Positions 21,458 to 28,596 of a stretch of 28,596 bases of DNA are shown here, piece after piece. Source of the DNA: JAFGJQ01 sp964586145 (GTDB lineage: Bacteria > Planctomycetota > Phycisphaerae > UBA1845). Numbering within the stretch: the first letter of the stretch is position 1; each line of letters starts with the position of its first letter. Where the stretch lies: assembly GCA_964586145.1 (NCBI GenBank), contig CAZPHH010000064.1, forward strand, positions 1-28,596, written 5' to 3'. A program made the translations under genes and the position numbers. The notes below the pieces were generated by a model. That model saw only the letters and a list, made by a program, of their open reading frames with translations. It searched no databases and was not told the DNA's origin.

Positions 21458-22422
21458 GGCCGAATCACCTGCACCCGGCAGTTCAACGTGTCGATCACGA
21501 ACACGTTGCCTTCAGGGCCGATCGCCGCCCCCCAGGGCGCCCACAACTGCCCCAGTTCCCGACCCTGGGCGCCCCAGGTGCGGAGGGACCGTCCGTCCGG
21601 GGAAAACCACTGCAGGCGGCTGTTCGCGTACTCGCACACCAGCACGTTTCCGTCCCGCGTGGCGGAAACATCATAGGGGAAGCGCATCTGGCCCGCACCG
21701 TCGCCCATTTCGCCGAAATGGGCGATCAGCCTGCCCGAAAGATCGAAACGCAGAAGACGGTGGTTGCACGAATCCGCCACCCACAGCGTCTGCTGTGCGT
21801 CGATGTCCAGCGCCGAGGGACGCGCCAGCGACCGGCCCGCCACTTCGCCCGCCACCAGCACGCACACAAAACGATAGTCCGGCGTCCACTTGCTGATGCG
21901 GTCGTTGCCGCCGTATTCGCTGACGTAGAGGTAGCCGTCGGCGTCCATGGCCACGTCGGTCGTCAGAAGGAACTGCCCGTCGCCCGTGCCGTGTTCGCCG
22001 AACCGGGCCAGTTCGTTCCCGTCGCGGTCGTACACCATGATGCGCGAGTAGTGCGTGTCGGCGACGAACACCCGCTGGTCGGGCGACACGAAAACGCCCA
22101 CCGGCTTGCCCGCCGCCCGCTCCGGCATCGACCACTGCGCCTCATACTCGCCCTGCGGACTGAAACGCTGGATCCGGGCCGTCTTGTCCGCCACGTATAC
22201 CGATCCGTCCGGGCCGACGGCGATGGCCCGCGGCGTTACGAACGCGCCTTGCGCCATTCCCTGCGCGCCGAACGCGGCGATCACCCCGCTCGGCGTCAGG
22301 GGCGGCGGATCGCAACCCGCAACCAGCGCCGGCAGCAGCGCAAGAAGCCGCCCCAGCCAAGGCCGGGGGCCCGCCTCGCGTGCCCGCGCCGTCCGAACCG
22401 GGATGTTCAACCGCCTGCCCAC
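21454..22422 (-). CDS. NHL-repeat (beta-propeller) lipoprotein
   Basis: A 322-residue protein with a GTG start at 22420–22422. The N-terminus has basic residues, then a hydrophobic stretch ending in the lipobox LVAGC, so it is probably lipid-anchored outside the inner membrane. The rest is made of NHL repeats, each with the pattern PxGxAVGPDGSVYVAD (for example DVAMDADGYLYVSEYGGNDRI and ALDIDAQQTLWVADSCNHRL), about six blades. Such propellers bind proteins or ligands. Its start is 7 nt from the permease stop and its own stop overlaps the start of the large VWA gene, so it is tied to both. Confidence 0.88.
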   Translation of the reverse strand: MGRRLNIPVRTARAREAGPRPWLGRLLALLPALVAGCDPPPLTPSGVIAAFGAQGMAQGAFVTPRAIAVGPDGSVYVADKTARIQRFSPQGEYEAQWSMPERAAGKPVGVFVSPDQRVFVADTHYSRIMVYDRDGNELARFGEHGTGDGQFLLTTDVAMDADGYLYVSEYGGNDRISKWTPDYRFVCVLVAGEVAGRSLARPSALDIDAQQTLWVADSCNHRLLRFDLSGRLIAHFGEMGDGAGQMRFPYDVSATRDGNVLVCEYANSRLQWFSPDGRSLRTWGAQGRELGQLWAPWGAAIGPEGNVFVIDTLNCRVQVIRP

Positions 22423-22429
22423 CGCCCCG

Positions 22430-23923
22430 TTACCCTCGCCGCCGGAGCGCCACGGCCATCAACGCGGCGGGCGGCAACGCCGCGGCCACCAGCCACAGGC
22501 TCAACGCAACCAGCATTCCTTCCTCAAACCGATGCATCTTCTCGATCAACGTGAGCGATATCGTACCGACGGACGGGACGCGCACCAAGCTGATCGCGGT
22601 GATGTCCGCCAGGCTCAACGCCGCGACCAGGCCGGCCCCGCACAACAGCGTCGGCCAGTTCGGCCACAGCCGGACGTGCGTATCGACGGCCAGCGCGTCC
22701 GCTCCGTCCGCCCGGGCCTGCTGCACGAGATCCGGCGGGACCTGCCGCCACGCCAGCAGCGCTGCCAGCAGGCCGATCCACCCGAACCGTGCGACGTGGC
22801 AGAACACCACGATCGGCCAATGGTTGTACACCGGCGGAACGGGCAAATACGCCGCTACCAGCGCCTGGCCCGCCAGCGCGCCGGGGAGCAGCCCGAACAC
22901 CACCGCCCAACCGACGGCCAGGCGGCGTCCCGCCGAGTGCATCGCGATCCCCGTTCCCATCAGGACGGCCGCCAGCCCGCTGACGACCGACACGGCCACG
23001 GACTGCAGAAGTTCCACGCGGTAGGTCTGCCAGGCCAGGTCCACCCACTCCAGAATTGACCCGTGCCACGCGAGTCTTACTATCGGGGTGACAATCGTCA
23101 GCCCCAGAATCACGATGACGCCGGCGATGGCGGCCCGCGAGCGCCGCGAGCCACCGGTCGCTCCCGCGGCCCCGGCGTCGTCATCCGCGGACCCGCGCCA
23201 CGTCAACCACGCCAGCCCGCCCGCAATTGCCAGCAAGCCGACCAGCGGCACCGACGGCCAGAGCACCTCGATGGCACGCGGGCCGTACGCCTCCGCCAGG
23301 CCCAGCAGGTCCGTGGCATAGACGCTCAGCCCGCAGGCGTGCGGCACGGTGTACTCGCCCAGAAACAGGACCAGCAGAATCAGCCCGCTGATCGCCAGTG
23401 GTCGCCAGAGCAGGGGCAGGCCCGCTCGCACGAACGCCGACCCCGCCGTCGTGGACAGCAGCGCCGCCTCGTAGCCGGCACGTCCGGCACGGGCCCAGCC
23501 GGACCCGACGATCAGGGCGGGGATCGGCCATCCCCATGCCGCCCACATGCAGATGCAGAGCAGACGCGGTGGCAGCGCCGCCGCCAGCCGCTGCCAGCCG
23601 AACGTGTACACCATCGGCGGCAGCAGAAGCGGCAGGGCCATCAACGCCACCAGAATCGGCCGCGTGGAAAGACGCCGGGTCTGCCCGACCACGTATGAGG
23701 CCGGCAGAGACAGAACGACCGCCACCGCCACGGCAGCCCCGGCCAGGATCACCGTGTCCTTGAGCAGGCCCCATTGCCGGGCCGACCACATCCAACCTCC
23801 GGCGGGCGGCAGCCCGTCCGCAACGGCCCGGGCGACAACGGCCACCGATGGAATCACAATGGCGAGTAGGAAAAGGCCTATCGCCAGAATGGTCCACAGC
23901 GTTCGACAGGCTCGGCCGCTCAC
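22430..23923 (-). CDS. Iron-type ABC transporter permease with two fused membrane domains
   Basis: A 497-residue inner-membrane protein with about 12 hydrophobic segments, the size and layout of the FbpB/SfuB/ThiP group in which two BPD permease domains are joined. The first EAA loop is recognisable (EAALLSTTAG, then LPLLWRP, about residues 150–180); the second is degenerate (QQARADGADAL near 405). The GTG start shares GTGA with the stop of the substrate-binding gene, so the two are translationally coupled. No ATP-binding subunit gene is in the window. Iron(III) is the likely substrate by family; thiamine or another small anion remains possible. Confidence 0.9.
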   Translation of the reverse strand: MSGRACRTLWTILAIGLFLLAIVIPSVAVVARAVADGLPPAGGWMWSARQWGLLKDTVILAGAAVAVAVVLSLPASYVVGQTRRLSTRPILVALMALPLLLPPMVYTFGWQRLAAALPPRLLCICMWAAWGWPIPALIVGSGWARAGRAGYEAALLSTTAGSAFVRAGLPLLWRPLAISGLILLVLFLGEYTVPHACGLSVYATDLLGLAEAYGPRAIEVLWPSVPLVGLLAIAGGLAWLTWRGSADDDAGAAGATGGSRRSRAAIAGVIVILGLTIVTPIVRLAWHGSILEWVDLAWQTYRVELLQSVAVSVVSGLAAVLMGTGIAMHSAGRRLAVGWAVVFGLLPGALAGQALVAAYLPVPPVYNHWPIVVFCHVARFGWIGLLAALLAWRQVPPDLVQQARADGADALAVDTHVRLWPNWPTLLCGAGLVAALSLADITAISLVRVPSVGTISLTLIEKMHRFEEGMLVALSLWLVAAALPPAALMAVALRRRG

Positions 23924-24933
23924 CGGATGAGAATCTCGCGGACCAGTTCCACCGCCTCCGGCATCGCATCCGCCACGGCCTCGTAGGAGATGCTTGTCTC
24001 CGGCGGCATTGCCAGGGCCAGCTTCTCGCGAAGCTCGGTCCGCACGGGGATGTTCTGTGACGCGCTGCGGGCCAGCATCTCCTCCACGTCCGCCGAAACG
24101 AGGAAATCCACCAGCTTTTGGGCGGCCTCGACGTTCTTCGCGCCGTTCAGGATGGCGATGGAGTTGGGAATCAGCAGCGTGCCGCCATCGCCCATGTCGG
24201 GATAGACCATTTCCAGCGTGGCGCCCTGGCGGTTGGCGAGGACCACGTCATCCGTGTCCGTGGCCGCCAGGACGAATCGGCCGGACAGCAGCTCGCGGAC
24301 GGCCGTACTGTTGCCGTCCACCATTTTGGCGCCGCGTTCGCGCAGCCCGGTCAAAAACCCGGCCGTTTCGTCGCGGCCCCAGAGGGCCACCATGGCCGCT
24401 ACGTGCCCGCGCGTGGTGCCGAACAGCGGATTGGCGTAGACGACCTTCGCGGCGACGCCCTCGTCGTCCATGTCGACCCAGCGCTGCGGCACCTGGTCGG
24501 CCGGAATGCGGGCCGGGTCAAACGCGATGACCCGTCCCCGCAGGCCGTTGGCCGTCCAGCGGTGATCCGGGTCACGGTACCGCGGCGGAATGTCCGCGGC
24601 GACGGGGGAATCGTACGGCTGGAGCAGGCCCTTGCGCGCGAGGAGAATCGTGTTGAACAGCTCCGACGACCAGAACACGTCCGCCCGCGGGCGGTCCTTC
24701 TCCATCTCAATCTTGTTGACCAGGCCCGTCGTCTTGCCGGCTTCGCTGTCATACGTGGCCTGCACCGTGATGCCGGTGCGCTTCTCAAATTCGGCAACCA
24801 CCTGCCGGCCGAAAACCTCGTCCACGCTGCAATAGAGGCGCACGGTGTCCGTCTGCTCCGAGTCGCGGCACGCGCTCACGAACACCGCGAGAACGGCCAG
24901 ACCCCAACGCCCCCATCCGGCACACTTCATCAT
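23920..24933 (-). CDS. ABC transporter substrate-binding lipoprotein, FbpA-like
   Basis: A 337-residue periplasmic binding protein that feeds the adjacent permease. The chosen ATG at 24931–24933 has AGGAAAGG spaced 8 nt; the frame extends further upstream without support. The signal sequence ends in the lipobox VSAC. The mature part follows the FbpA pattern: LYCSVDEVFGRQVVAEFEKRTG, DVFWSSELFNTILL, ANPLFGTTRGHVAA and, near the C-terminus, IPNSIAILNGAKNVEAAQKLVDFL. The metal-binding tyrosines cannot be assigned with certainty. Overlap with the permease (GTGA) shows one functional unit. Confidence 0.92.
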   Translation of the reverse strand: MMKCAGWGRWGLAVLAVFVSACRDSEQTDTVRLYCSVDEVFGRQVVAEFEKRTGITVQATYDSEAGKTTGLVNKIEMEKDRPRADVFWSSELFNTILLARKGLLQPYDSPVAADIPPRYRDPDHRWTANGLRGRVIAFDPARIPADQVPQRWVDMDDEGVAAKVVYANPLFGTTRGHVAAMVALWGRDETAGFLTGLRERGAKMVDGNSTAVRELLSGRFVLAATDTDDVVLANRQGATLEMVYPDMGDGGTLLIPNSIAILNGAKNVEAAQKLVDFLVSADVEEMLARSASQNIPVRTELREKLALAMPPETSISYEAVADAMPEAVELVREILIR

Positions 24934-24965
24934 GTTGGAAGCCTTTCCTGATGTGTGACACGACC

Positions 24966-24989
24966 GACGCCCGCCCGCCGCCGGGCGTC
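24966..24989 (-). terminator. Perfect 8-bp GC hairpin before the ABC importer genes
   Basis: GACGCCCG and CGGGCGTC pair around an 8-nt loop in the 83-nt gap between the coiled-coil protein and the substrate-binding protein. With no T-run it is more likely an attenuator or mRNA-stability element than a full terminator. Confidence 0.45.
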
Positions 24990-25016
24990 CGCGGTGCGTC
25001 ATCCCGCGCCAAACCG

Positions 25017-26834
25017 TTACGATCCTGCGTCCTGTCTCTCGTCCTGCGCGTCCGCGGGCTTCTCGTCTTCCGAGGCGTCTTCTTCTTCCGCGCCGCTCTC
25101 ACCCCCCAGGGCCCGCTGCATGCGGCTGAAGTACTCTTTCACGGAGCGCTGGTACTGCCGCGGGATCCGGTCCCGCTGAATGGCGTCAGTGGCGTTGCGC
25201 TCTTCGGCGGTGACCACTTCCACCAGTTCGCTCGACGCCTCGCCCTTGATCTGCTCTCCCTCCACGAGGAACTGCCCGATGATCCTGCCCGGCCCCGTGT
25301 GAACCGGAGTTCGCTCCGGTTTGAAGCCGACCGCCGTCGGCGCCTCGGGGGCCAGCCCTCCGCGGCCCTGGCCCAGTTGACCCATGCCGGCGCCCTGCCC
25401 GCCCGACCCCTTGCCCTGACACATGGAGCAGGCCTGGCCGTTGCACATCCCGGTGCCGTTGCACTGCGGGCAGTCGCTCATCTGGGACTTGGCGTTGTCG
25501 AGCGACGCCATGGCGGACTCCAGCTCGTTCATCTGCTGTTCGAGCGTCTCCATGTCGCTGAGCTGGTCGCCCATGGACTGCAGGCCGGAAGCGGCGTCGC
25601 CCGACTGTCCCTGCTGCATCGACGAGGCGGACTGGCTCAGGGCGCTGCTCATGTTTCGGCACGCGTTGCACGCGCTGGCCCGCTTCTGCATCTGCTGCAT
25701 CAGCGAATCCATCTGGTTCTGCGGAATGCCGAGCTTCGAGAGCTGCTTCTCCAATTCGGAGGTGTCGCCCTGGGCGATCTGGTCCATCAGCTTCTGGGCG
25801 TCCTCCTTCTTCATGCCGGACTGCTCGAGCTTCTGCTGAAGCTGGGCGTTGTCGGCCGCCGCCTTCCGGAGTTGCTCCGCCAGCCGTTCAAGCTGCTCCT
25901 GCGTCTGCTGGAGGGCCTCGGCGTTCTGCGAGTTCTGCATGGTGGCGAGCTGTTCCTGCAGCGCCGTCACCGCCTCGTTGGCGGCCTTGAAATCTCCCTG
26001 GGCCAGCGCCTCCGACAGCTTCTGCGTGGGCGAGTTCGGGTCGTTCTCCGGCTTGATGCTGCGAAGCATCTTTTTCATCTCACCGACCTTCTCGAACGGC
26101 TCACCCTGACGCTGCTGGCGCAGGGCGTCCGCCGCGGCCGCGATCTTCTTCATCGCCTCCGTGCGACGCGCCTCGGGGTTCTCGATCGGCTCCTTCGCGA
26201 GGTTCTCCAGACCGGCCACCAGGTCCTTCATGGCCGGGTTGTCCTTCAGACCTTCGTGGATCCGGGCCTCCTTCTTGACCAGATCGATCTGTTTGCGGAC
26301 TTCCACATTCTGACGCCGGACCAACTCGTCCGGCGGCTGGTCGGCCTGTGCCTGCGACCGCGTGATCCATCCGGACGGCAACAGCAGCAGAATGACCGCA
26401 AGCAGCGCGGCCGTGCCGGTGTACCACAGCGGCCGCGGCGCCCGCAACGGAATGTGCTGTCGTACGGTAAGGGAACGGCTCACACGCTCCGCGTCTGCGA
26501 CCACGGCATGGGCGTAGGGGTCCGCCGACTCCTCGCAGTACAGACCGCTGCTGACCCGCTCACGCAGACCCGCCGCCCGGTCCAGCTCCGTGGCCGCGAC
26601 CACGTCATCCGGCCGGCCGACCAGGCTCAGCACGGTGGCCAGAATGACCGCCGCCCCGGTCAGCCCCAGCGCGATCCAGCCCAGCGGCGCCGCCGCGCCG
26701 TACAGCCTCACCCCGAACACCACGCACGCATACACGCCCGCGGCGACCGTCAGGGACCACGCCAGCAGCAGGAACCACCGGTTGGCCCACAACCGCTTCT
26801 GCGTCCGCCGCACTTGTTGCCGAAGTGCCGTCAT
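25017..26834 (-). CDS. Membrane-anchored coiled-coil protein with a DnaJ-like cysteine cluster (605 aa)
   Basis: First gene of the operon. Hydrophobic segments at about 20–40, 52–72 and 137–155 place the N-terminal third in the membrane. Residues about 160–430 are Gln/Glu/Lys/Ala-rich heptads typical of long coiled coils. Within this are CNAC (about 390) and then CPQCNGTG, GMC and CSMCQGKG (about 453–475), matching the CxxCxGxG repeats that bind zinc in DnaJ. The tail is acidic. I do not recognise a named family; similar DUF4175-like membrane coiled-coil proteins accompany VWA/MoxR clusters. The role may be scaffolding or chaperone-like, but that is inferred. The ATG at 26832–26834 follows a weak GGGACGGAA site. 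Confidence 0.85.
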   Translation of the reverse strand: MTALRQQVRRTQKRLWANRWFLLLAWSLTVAAGVYACVVFGVRLYGAAAPLGWIALGLTGAAVILATVLSLVGRPDDVVAATELDRAAGLRERVSSGLYCEESADPYAHAVVADAERVSRSLTVRQHIPLRAPRPLWYTGTAALLAVILLLLPSGWITRSQAQADQPPDELVRRQNVEVRKQIDLVKKEARIHEGLKDNPAMKDLVAGLENLAKEPIENPEARRTEAMKKIAAAADALRQQRQGEPFEKVGEMKKMLRSIKPENDPNSPTQKLSEALAQGDFKAANEAVTALQEQLATMQNSQNAEALQQTQEQLERLAEQLRKAAADNAQLQQKLEQSGMKKEDAQKLMDQIAQGDTSELEKQLSKLGIPQNQMDSLMQQMQKRASACNACRNMSSALSQSASSMQQGQSGDAASGLQSMGDQLSDMETLEQQMNELESAMASLDNAKSQMSDCPQCNGTGMCNGQACSMCQGKGSGGQGAGMGQLGQGRGGLAPEAPTAVGFKPERTPVHTGPGRIIGQFLVEGEQIKGEASSELVEVVTAEERNATDAIQRDRIPRQYQRSVKEYFSRMQRALGGESGAEEEDASEDEKPADAQDERQDAGS

Positions 26835-26885
26835 CGCTCGTTCCGTCCCGAAAAGACCTGCGTCGAAGCCCCTCCGACACCCACC

Positions 26886-26914
26886 ATCCTATGCCTGCCT
26901 CCGTCTCGTTACAA
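26886..26914 (-). promoter_or_regulatory. Predicted sigma-70-type promoter for the eight-gene operon
   Basis: On the minus strand, TTGTAA and TAGGAT are separated by 17 bp, each matching the consensus at 4 of 6 positions, about 52 bp before the first ATG. The -35 element lies inside the dyad at 26905–26918, so a protein bound there would block or modulate the promoter. Confidence 0.4.
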
Positions 26915-26918
26915 CGAG
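26905..26918. promoter_or_regulatory. Perfect inverted repeat overlapping the predicted -35 element
   Basis: CTCGTT and AACGAG with a 2-nt centre form a 6-bp perfect dyad upstream of the operon, a plausible operator. A short dyad could arise by chance. Confidence 0.4.
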
Positions 26919-27227
26919 CCGGTTTGCCGTACGCCTTTCGGTCCAACGTGTTCCGTCCGTGCCGGCCTCAGCGCGACCCGGCCCGGCGGGCTTCCGCTCC
27001 TGAGAATGTATTGCCATGGCCCCGATCTTTCAGACGCAAAATCCGTGGACGCAGTTCCCACGTGCGGCCTCGTCAAGCCCGACTGGATTGCGGTGGCAGG
27101 TGATCGGCATCCGTTGTGCTGCTAAACGTACACTGGCAAAACAGGACCCACGCTTGTATTGTAGCGCCCCGAGTTCACGCGGTTCGTAGCATGTGTGGGT
27201 GGAGCCACGGAGAAACGATCGACGATC

Positions 27228-27800
27228 ATGCTGAGAAACGTGCGGAGGGCTGCCGGAGCGGGGATTGTCGGCGTATGTACGCTCGTCGGTTGTTCGACCG
27301 GCGGAGTCGTCGGTGGGGGCGGGGACGCCAGCCCGGTGGCGGTGGCATTGGATCTGAGCCAGAGCGGCGGGTTGGGGACCTTCGAGGTTCAGGCCGGGGT
27401 GCCGGCGGCCAACCGCGGCACGGGCCGCTTCTTTCTGTCCGACCTGACCGCGGGGAGCGGATCGCTCCGGCTCGACCCCGCCGCCGTGACGGTCACGCCG
27501 AACGGGCCGCAGGAGGACCTCTCTGCCGTCCAGTCAGGCGCGTCGCTGGTCATCACCGTCCGGGTTGACGCCATCGAGCGTCAGAACACGGTGTGCAGCG
27601 AGGGTGATCCGTACGGGCCGTTCCACGTGACGTTGGATGCGAACAACGTCCCGGTGTCGGTGTCGCCGCGCAGCGTTGCCCTGAGCGAGAGCACGATCGG
27701 CCTGGTCAACGCCGCCTCTTTCAGCCTGTGCATCCGGGTGGAGTCGCCGATGGACGCCACGGTGGAGATTGCCCGGTTGAACTTCAACCTGAACTCGTAG
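27228..27800 (+). CDS. Lipoprotein of unknown function
   Basis: A 190-residue protein from ATG 27228. Basic residues and a hydrophobic run lead to the lipobox TLVGC at about residue 21, then a Gly-rich linker, so it should be anchored to a membrane facing outward. The mature part is rich in Val, Ser and Thr, consistent with a beta-sandwich, and has Cys in NTVCSEG and FSLCIRV that could pair. No domain recognised. An in-frame GTG at 27195 would add 11 residues; the ATG gives a cleaner signal peptide. Its upstream GGAG is rather distant. Confidence 0.8.
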   Translation: MLRNVRRAAGAGIVGVCTLVGCSTGGVVGGGGDASPVAVALDLSQSGGLGTFEVQAGVPAANRGTGRFFLSDLTAGSGSLRLDPAAVTVTPNGPQEDLSAVQSGASLVITVRVDAIERQNTVCSEGDPYGPFHVTLDANNVPVSVSPRSVALSESTIGLVNAASFSLCIRVESPMDATVEIARLNFNLNS

Positions 27801-27820
27801 GGCGCCGCGCGCGGGCGCGC
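27801..27820. terminator. Possible GC-rich terminator hairpin between lipoprotein gene and recQ
   Basis: A self-complementary run of GC/CG steps directly after the lipoprotein stop (GCGC arms), in a 30-nt gap between convergent genes. No T-run. Confidence 0.25.
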
Positions 27821-27830
27821 ATGTCGCACT

Positions 27831-28596
27831 TCACGCCGCGCCGCCCGGTCGACCGCCCCCGTCCTCCCGCACCTCCAGGTGCCGCGTCACCAGGCGGATC
27901 GTATCGAGCGATACCCGGCCCTCCAGGCGGTCGTGGATGAGCCGGACCGAACGCGTTCCCAGGTCTTTCGCCGCCTCCGCGACCGGCGCGTAGTCGCGGG
28001 ACTGGACCCAGGCATCGATGCTGTCCGGCCGCATCTGGGAGATGTACTCGCGCAGGTAGCGGAACGCCCGGGTCGGCGTCATGCGGAGGAACTCCGCGGC
28101 TTCGTCGATCGCGATCCGTTTCTCAAACAGCTCATAGGCGGCCCGGCGGGCGGTCGTCATTTTCGGCGGGTGCGGTTTCGTCGGAATCGCTTCCTTCGCC
28201 GACGCCGACGGCGGTTCGCCCAGATATTCCCGCACGGCGTCCACGAACTCGCGACCGAAGTTCCTGAGCTTCTGGCGCCCGACGCCAGTGACGCGAAGGA
28301 AATCATCCAGCGTGGTGGGCGCCAGGCGGGCCATGTCCCGTAACGACACATCGGTGAAGATCAGGTACGGCGGCACGCCGCGCCGGCGGGCCAGCTCCTT
28401 CCGAACGGTGCGCAACCGCTCGAACAGGTCCGGGTTCACGTCGGCCCAGGTGTCGGCCTCCGCTTTCGTCTTGCGCACGGGCGCGGCCCGCGGCCGGGTC
28501 AGCCGGACCTCTCGCTGCCCGCGCAGCACCTCCCAGGAGACCGCATTCAACTGGATCACCGGCCACTCGCCGTCGCTCCGCTGCAGCAGACCCTGG
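27831..28596 (-). CDS. recQ: RecQ-family DNA helicase, C-terminal part, cut by window edge
   Basis: The frame is open to the right edge; about 254 C-terminal residues are seen. The visible start (LLQRSDGEWPVIQLNAVSWEVL) fits the end of a RecQ RQC domain. An HRDC domain follows (LFERLRTVRKELARRRGVPPYLIF, then TGVGRQKLRNFG), which binds DNA. After a short linker comes AAYELFEKRIAIDEAAEF, resembling the C-terminal HTH (HTH_40) of some bacterial RecQ proteins. The helicase motifs lie outside the window, so the gene name rests on the C-terminal domains. RecQ unwinds DNA in recombination repair. Confidence 0.85.
   Translation of the reverse strand, partial: QGLLQRSDGEWPVIQLNAVSWEVLRGQREVRLTRPRAAPVRKTKAEADTWADVNPDLFERLRTVRKELARRRGVPPYLIFTDVSLRDMARLAPTTLDDFLRVTGVGRQKLRNFGREFVDAVREYLGEPPSASAKEAIPTKPHPPKMTTARRAAYELFEKRIAIDEAAEFLRMTPTRAFRYLREYISQMRPDSIDAWVQSRDYAPVAEAAKDLGTRSVRLIHDRLEGRVSLDTIRLVTRHLEVREDGGGRPGGAA

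Larger units (their letters stand above)
26835..27227. promoter_or_regulatory. Divergent intergenic region upstream of the eight-gene operon and the lipoprotein gene
   Basis: About 390 nt with no credible gene. On the operon side it carries a promoter-like pair and a dyad (listed separately). On the lipoprotein side no convincing promoter could be chosen. Confidence 0.5.

Noticed and set aside
18458..21676. 1072-codon plus-strand frame opposite the large VWA gene
   Set aside because: Antisense shadow: biased composition, no domain, no ribosome site, and it crosses the boundary of two real minus-strand genes.
24951..27125. 724-codon plus-strand frame opposite the coiled-coil gene
   Set aside because: Leu/His/Arg-rich antisense of a Gln/Glu-rich coiled-coil sequence; no independent support.

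Overview
The window is GC-rich bacterial chromosome with long genes and short gaps. The gene families (an enlarged CarB, a moxR/DUF58/BatA/von Willebrand A operon with very large membrane proteins, an HD-GYP–PilZ fusion, a CpaE-like ATPase, many lipoproteins) and short tandem repeats in one intergenic region suggest a member of Planctomycetota or a related PVC-type lineage. That placement is inferred from content; no rRNA or tRNA gene is present to settle it. I see no insertion sequence, prophage or CRISPR array.

Layout. 1–4792 (minus strand): carB followed by carA (cut by the left edge), overlapping by 4 nt, in the reverse of the usual order. 5245–6234 (plus): a short MgtE-type channel with CBS domains but no N-terminal domain. 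6299–7786 (minus): a sigma-54 enhancer-binding regulator with a degenerate receiver domain and a strong dyad just upstream. 8115–8300 (minus): a 61-codon two-helix membrane protein gene with one in-frame TGA where a conserved cysteine would be expected, a candidate selenoprotein. 8505–9650 (plus): tyrA (chorismate mutase/prephenate dehydrogenase). 9737–10636 (minus): a metallophosphoesterase. 10637–11034: an intergenic stretch with three kinds of short tandem or direct repeat. 11035–12180 (minus): a CpaE/TadZ-like ATPase. 12680–14095 (plus): an HD-GYP phosphodiesterase fused to PilZ.

14206–26834 is a run of eight minus-strand genes, read right to left: a coiled-coil membrane protein with a DnaJ-like cysteine cluster; an iron-type ABC substrate-binding lipoprotein; its two-domain permease; an NHL-repeat lipoprotein; a 1059-residue VWA/amidotransferase-like membrane protein; a MoxR ATPase; a DUF58 protein; and a BatA-like VWA membrane protein. 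Perfect GC-rich hairpins after the first and fifth genes divide it into three blocks. In the middle block the genes overlap or nearly touch. The MoxR–DUF58–VWA part is a recognised AAA+/VWA chaperone-like arrangement; its coupling to an ABC importer with no ATPase gene and to an NHL lipoprotein is the unusual part.

27228–27800 (plus): a lipoprotein of unknown function. 27831 to the right edge (minus): the 3' part of recQ (end of RQC, HRDC and a C-terminal HTH). The item most worth following is the in-frame TGA gene at 8115–8300; next are the eight-gene operon and the repeat-filled intergenic region.
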